A stretch of 6,706 bases of DNA from the NCBI GenBank assembly GCA_035560935.1, contig DATMYQ010000370.1, forward strand, positions 1 through 6,706, in the 5' to 3' direction. Positions 6,140 to 6,706 of this stretch are shown here, one piece after another. How positions within the stretch are numbered: position 1 is the stretch's first letter; every line of letters begins with the position of its first letter. Under the pieces are notes generated by a model, which saw only the letters and a list, made by a program, of their open reading frames with translations, did no database searches and was not told where the DNA came from. A program made the position numbers and the translations under genes. Source of the stretch: DATMYQ01 sp035560935 (GTDB taxonomy: Bacteria > Bacillota > Negativicutes > Sporomusales > Sporomusaceae).

Positions 6140-6168
6140 ATATTCGCCACCAGAGTACAATATCCTTC
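6140..6168 (-). promoter_or_regulatory. Sigma-H-type promoter upstream of lysC
   Basis: GAAGGATAT (6168-6160) matches the Bacillus sigma-H -35 consensus RnAGGAwWW at every position. GGCGAATAT (6148-6140) matches the -10 consensus RnnGAATww at every position. The 11-bp spacing is within the known 11-12. It lies 16 bp beyond the stop codon of the membrane-protein gene and faces lysC. Transcription should begin near 6133 and give a leader of about 200 bases containing the 22-bp hairpin. Sigma-H is the transition-phase factor of Bacillota; expression of lysC at entry to stationary phase or sporulation is inferred from the match alone. Confidence 0.72.
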
Positions 6169-6184
6169 TACCGGAGGACATTTT

Positions 6185-6622
6185 TTAGTGAAAAAAAATA
6201 TTTACCACAACTAACCCAGCCAGAATAATTTCCCAACACCCCTTAGACAACGACAAAATATCGTCTTCCTGATTGTAACACCATTCGGCAAAATTACGAC
6301 AGGCTTTTGCCATATCCTGAACAAATACCAACGTACCTAAAATCGCCGCAAACAGTGCAACTATCTTCAATCCAAAAGCACTAAACGTAACACTGACCGC
6401 CAAAAAATACCAAAACAATGTCGCCCACGCCAGCATCATCACAAACACTGCTGTAGCCCGGGCAGCCTTAACACCAACCTTTCCTGCCAGTCTCATCAGT
6501 AAGATACGCAAAGTCCTGCGGCCACAAAGAACATTTCCTTCTTCATACTGCATAAACCGTTGGGGAATGGAATGGTTCCAGAGCAGCGAAATGCACGCGA
6601 TCACAATCAACAAATTTTGCAT
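6185..6622 (-). CDS. Unrecognised small membrane protein
   Basis: I do not recognise this 145-residue protein. It has a hydrophobic N-terminus (about 3-15, LLIVIACISLLW), then a basic stretch with several arginines and lysines (about 35-55). Two adjacent hydrophobic segments follow (about 56-80, rich in F, W, M and A; and about 84-101), then a polar, partly acidic loop with NQEDD near 117-121, and a hydrophobic C-terminal segment (about 127-144) ending FFH. This predicts three or four membrane passes. Cysteines occur at 10, 33, 108, 115 and 129, with no obvious metal or active-site motif. The start at 6622 is chosen because GGGGGTG lies 5 bp upstream; an ATG nine codons earlier would place that site inside the gene. 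It has an extended -10 promoter of its own. No terminator separates it from lysC, so readthrough into lysC is possible. A functional link to amino acid metabolism is not shown. Confidence 0.72.
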   Translation of the reverse strand: MQNLLIVIACISLLWNHSIPQRFMQYEEGNVLCGRRTLRILLMRLAGKVGVKAARATAVFVMMLAWATLFWYFLAVSVTFSAFGLKIVALFAAILGTLVFVQDMAKACRNFAEWCYNQEDDILSLSKGCWEIILAGLVVVNIFFH

Positions 6623-6673
6623 ACTTTCACCCCCACAAAGATATGCCATATGTAGTTTCGATGTCTTTTTTAC

Positions 6674-6682
6674 ATTATACCA
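6674..6682 (-). promoter_or_regulatory. Extended -10 promoter of the membrane-protein gene
   Basis: TGGTATAAT (6682-6674) is a perfect -10 hexamer with the extended TG, identical over nine bases to the one before asnS. The -35 region is A/T rich without a TTGACA match. Transcription would start near 6667 and give a leader of about 45 bases ending in the GGGGGTG ribosome binding site. Confidence 0.6.
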
Positions 6683-6706
6683 AATTTTCTGATTTTAACC
6701 CATAGG

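Noticed and set aside
6160..6180. Small dyad ATGTCCT/AGGATAT at the end of the membrane-protein gene, considered as a terminator
   Set aside because: There is no T run after the stem, and the second arm is simply the sigma-H -35 element.

Overview
The window looks like a low-complexity-free, mid-GC chromosomal stretch from a Bacillota (Firmicutes) bacterium. A clostridial or Negativicutes-type lineage is my best guess, but I cannot name a genus. The grounds are strong GGAGG-type ribosome binding sites on most genes, a Bacillus-type aspartokinase with a built-in second start, a TGS-domain nucleoside kinase of the kind seen in clostridia and Negativicutes, a Bacillus-like asparaginyl-tRNA synthetase, and promoter sequences matching the Bacillus sigma-H consensus. 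Every gene I can support lies on the minus strand, so the window reads from right (6706) to left (1).

Layout in transcription order: an unrecognised small membrane protein (6622-6185) with an extended -10 promoter; a 251-bp intergenic region with an almost ideal sigma-H-type promoter and a 22-bp RNA hairpin; lysC, aspartokinase (5933-4710), containing a strong internal ribosome binding site for a separate beta subunit; a 209-bp gap carrying a second promoter with the same sigma-H-like -35 element overlapped by a sigma-A extended -10; asnS (4500-3208, probably a TTG start) followed after 29 bp by a class I aminotransferase of the AspC/TyrB type (3178-1931) and a very strong terminator (1895-1866); a TGS-SAD-P-loop nucleoside (uridine-like) kinase (1794-133) closed by its own terminator (123-96); and possibly the first 17 codons of another gene running off the left edge (51-1). 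No stretch longer than 300 bp lacks a gene.

The middle three genes share a theme around aspartate. The aminotransferase can plausibly make aspartate from oxaloacetate, aspartokinase commits aspartate to the lysine/diaminopimelate/threonine/methionine branch, and AsnRS charges tRNA-Asn. No mobile element, CRISPR array, tRNA, rRNA or gene of a new defence-like system is visible. The genes are ordinary housekeeping functions. The points deserving attention are regulatory: paired sigma-H-like promoters, a leader hairpin whose imperfections are all G-U pairs only in the lysC-sense RNA, and the internal start in lysC.
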